This document shows, piece after piece, positions 5,568 through 6,240 of a stretch of 6,240 nucleotides of DNA. Below the pieces are notes generated by a model that was not told the origin of the DNA, did not search any database, and was given only the letters and a program-made list of their open reading frames with translations. The stretch is from Spirochaetales bacterium (lineage in GTDB: Bacteria; Spirochaetota; Spirochaetia; JABEVK01), in contig JABEVL010000195.1 in the NCBI GenBank assembly GCA_013043995.1, positions 1-6,240 of the forward strand. The letters run 5' to 3'. How positions within the stretch are numbered: the first letter of the stretch is position 1; each line of letters starts with the position of its first letter. Position numbers and translations under genes: made by a program.

Positions 5568-6240
5568 ACACCAATCCGGCCAGGGTGTTCCAGGCCTTTA
5601 AAAGTTCGTCAAGCTCTACCCGGAGCACGGGTTTACCCCGGCTTTCAACGACAAGGCGCGGTTCTTCGGTCACGGCGCCCAGGATCGCCATCGGCGCCGT
5701 ACCCAGCAATTTTTGAAACTCTTGCAGGTGGGAAGGACTCACCGTCAAAAGAAAACGCGACGGAGTTTCACTAAAAAGAATCTCGGTATCGCTGGACTGA
5801 GTCCGGAGAAAGCCCGGTATTTCGTCAAGGGAGACCAGGACTCCCAACCTCCCCCCGATCACGGATTCGGCCAGGGCGACGGCCAGACCACCGTCCGAAA
5901 GATCGTGAGCGCTTTGAACCAGACCCTTCTGAACAGCCCTGGAAAGAGCCTTGTAATAAGGAAGAACGCGCTGGGGAAAAACGCTCGGCACCCCCGGCAG
6001 AGACCGGCCCGAGATTTTTTCTGCGATCGTTCCTGCAAGTTCTGAACGGGTCTCCCCCAGCAAAATCACCAGGTCACCCGACTTGAGAAAATCTGTCGTG
6101 CAGACCTTGTGAACGTCGTCCAAACTTCCCATCAAGGAGATCAAAAGCGTCGGGCGGATCGAAACTTTTTTTCCGTTCATCACCGCGTCGTTTTTCATGG
6201 AATCTTTGCCCGAAATCAAAGGCAGTCCGTAGGCAAGGCA
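5566..6240 (-). CDS. purL: FGAM synthase, synthetase subunit, C-terminal part; 5' end cut by window edge
   Basis: The last 224 residues of PurL, which uses ATP and PurQ-derived ammonia to turn FGAR into FGAM. The frame is open to the right edge; it begins CLAYGLPLISGKDSMKND, so the true start is outside. An apparent start at 6219 is only an internal TTG leucine codon. The visible part is the second AIRS-like C-terminal domain, with ISGKDSM (PurL/PurM nucleotide-loop region), SAHDLSDGGLAVALAE (the conserved HDxSDGG motif) and the closing strand/helix region up to GLV. The GKDSM form is typical of large PurL and of longer two-subunit PurL; the short PurS-dependent PurL usually has a GNVS-type sequence here. 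That suggests a PurL that works with PurQ and may not need PurS, but only the missing N-terminus can tell. It heads the visible operon, seven bases before purQ. Confidence 0.95.
   Translation of the reverse strand, partial: CLAYGLPLISGKDSMKNDAVMNGKKVSIRPTLLISLMGSLDDVHKVCTTDFLKSGDLVILLGETRSELAGTIAEKISGRSLPGVPSVFPQRVLPYYKALSRAVQKGLVQSAHDLSDGGLAVALAESVIGGRLGVLVSLDEIPGFLRTQSSDTEILFSETPSRFLLTVSPSHLQEFQKLLGTAPMAILGAVTEEPRLVVESRGKPVLRVELDELLKAWNTLAGLV

Noticed and set aside
1..6240. CRISPR array, tRNA, riboswitch, insertion sequence or phage gene
   Set aside because: Nothing in the window resembles these. The gaps are too short, and all coding sequence belongs to housekeeping or signalling families.

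Overview
This window carries six genes, all read from the minus strand, so transcription runs from high to low coordinates. Coding density is very high: the largest gaps are 56 and 41 bases, and no stretch over 300 bases lacks a gene. Base composition is moderately GC-rich and looks uniform. I see no RNA gene, insertion sequence, CRISPR array or repeat family. The organism is a bacterium. The DXMMTXL-type opening of the GGDEF domain, the long MalQ with a GDIPILLNEDSADVW segment, and the free-standing PurL with an ISGKDSM motif recall Spirochaetota or deltaproteobacterial relatives. That assignment is from memory and weak.

In transcription order the layout is as follows. First is the C-terminal part of purL (cut by the right edge), then purQ after a 7-base gap with its ribosome binding site lying over the purL stop. 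A GAF-GGDEF diguanylate cyclase follows, whose likely GTG start shares a base with the purQ stop (TAGTG). A 56-base gap comes next, holding a possible promoter. After it is a malic enzyme with an unusual C-terminal extension. A bifunctional-nuclease-family protein with a UVR tail overlaps the malic enzyme stop (TGATG). Last, after 41 bases, is a 4-alpha-glucanotransferase (malQ) cut by the left edge exactly at its third catalytic aspartate.

PurL and PurQ together make FGAM synthase, step four of de novo purine synthesis. That pathway leads to GTP, the substrate of the diguanylate cyclase. The malic enzyme supplies pyruvate and reduced cofactor from malate, and MalQ works on maltodextrins or glycogen-derived glucan.

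The most interesting signal is in the last ~60 residues of the malic enzyme. They read as two tandem copies of the MshEN/GspE N-terminal type motif, a family known in MshE-type ATPases to bind cyclic di-GMP. The gene directly upstream encodes a diguanylate cyclase with an intact active site and inhibitory site. A second-messenger-controlled malic enzyme is therefore a concrete hypothesis, but the key arginines of the motif are substituted or displaced, so binding is not assured.
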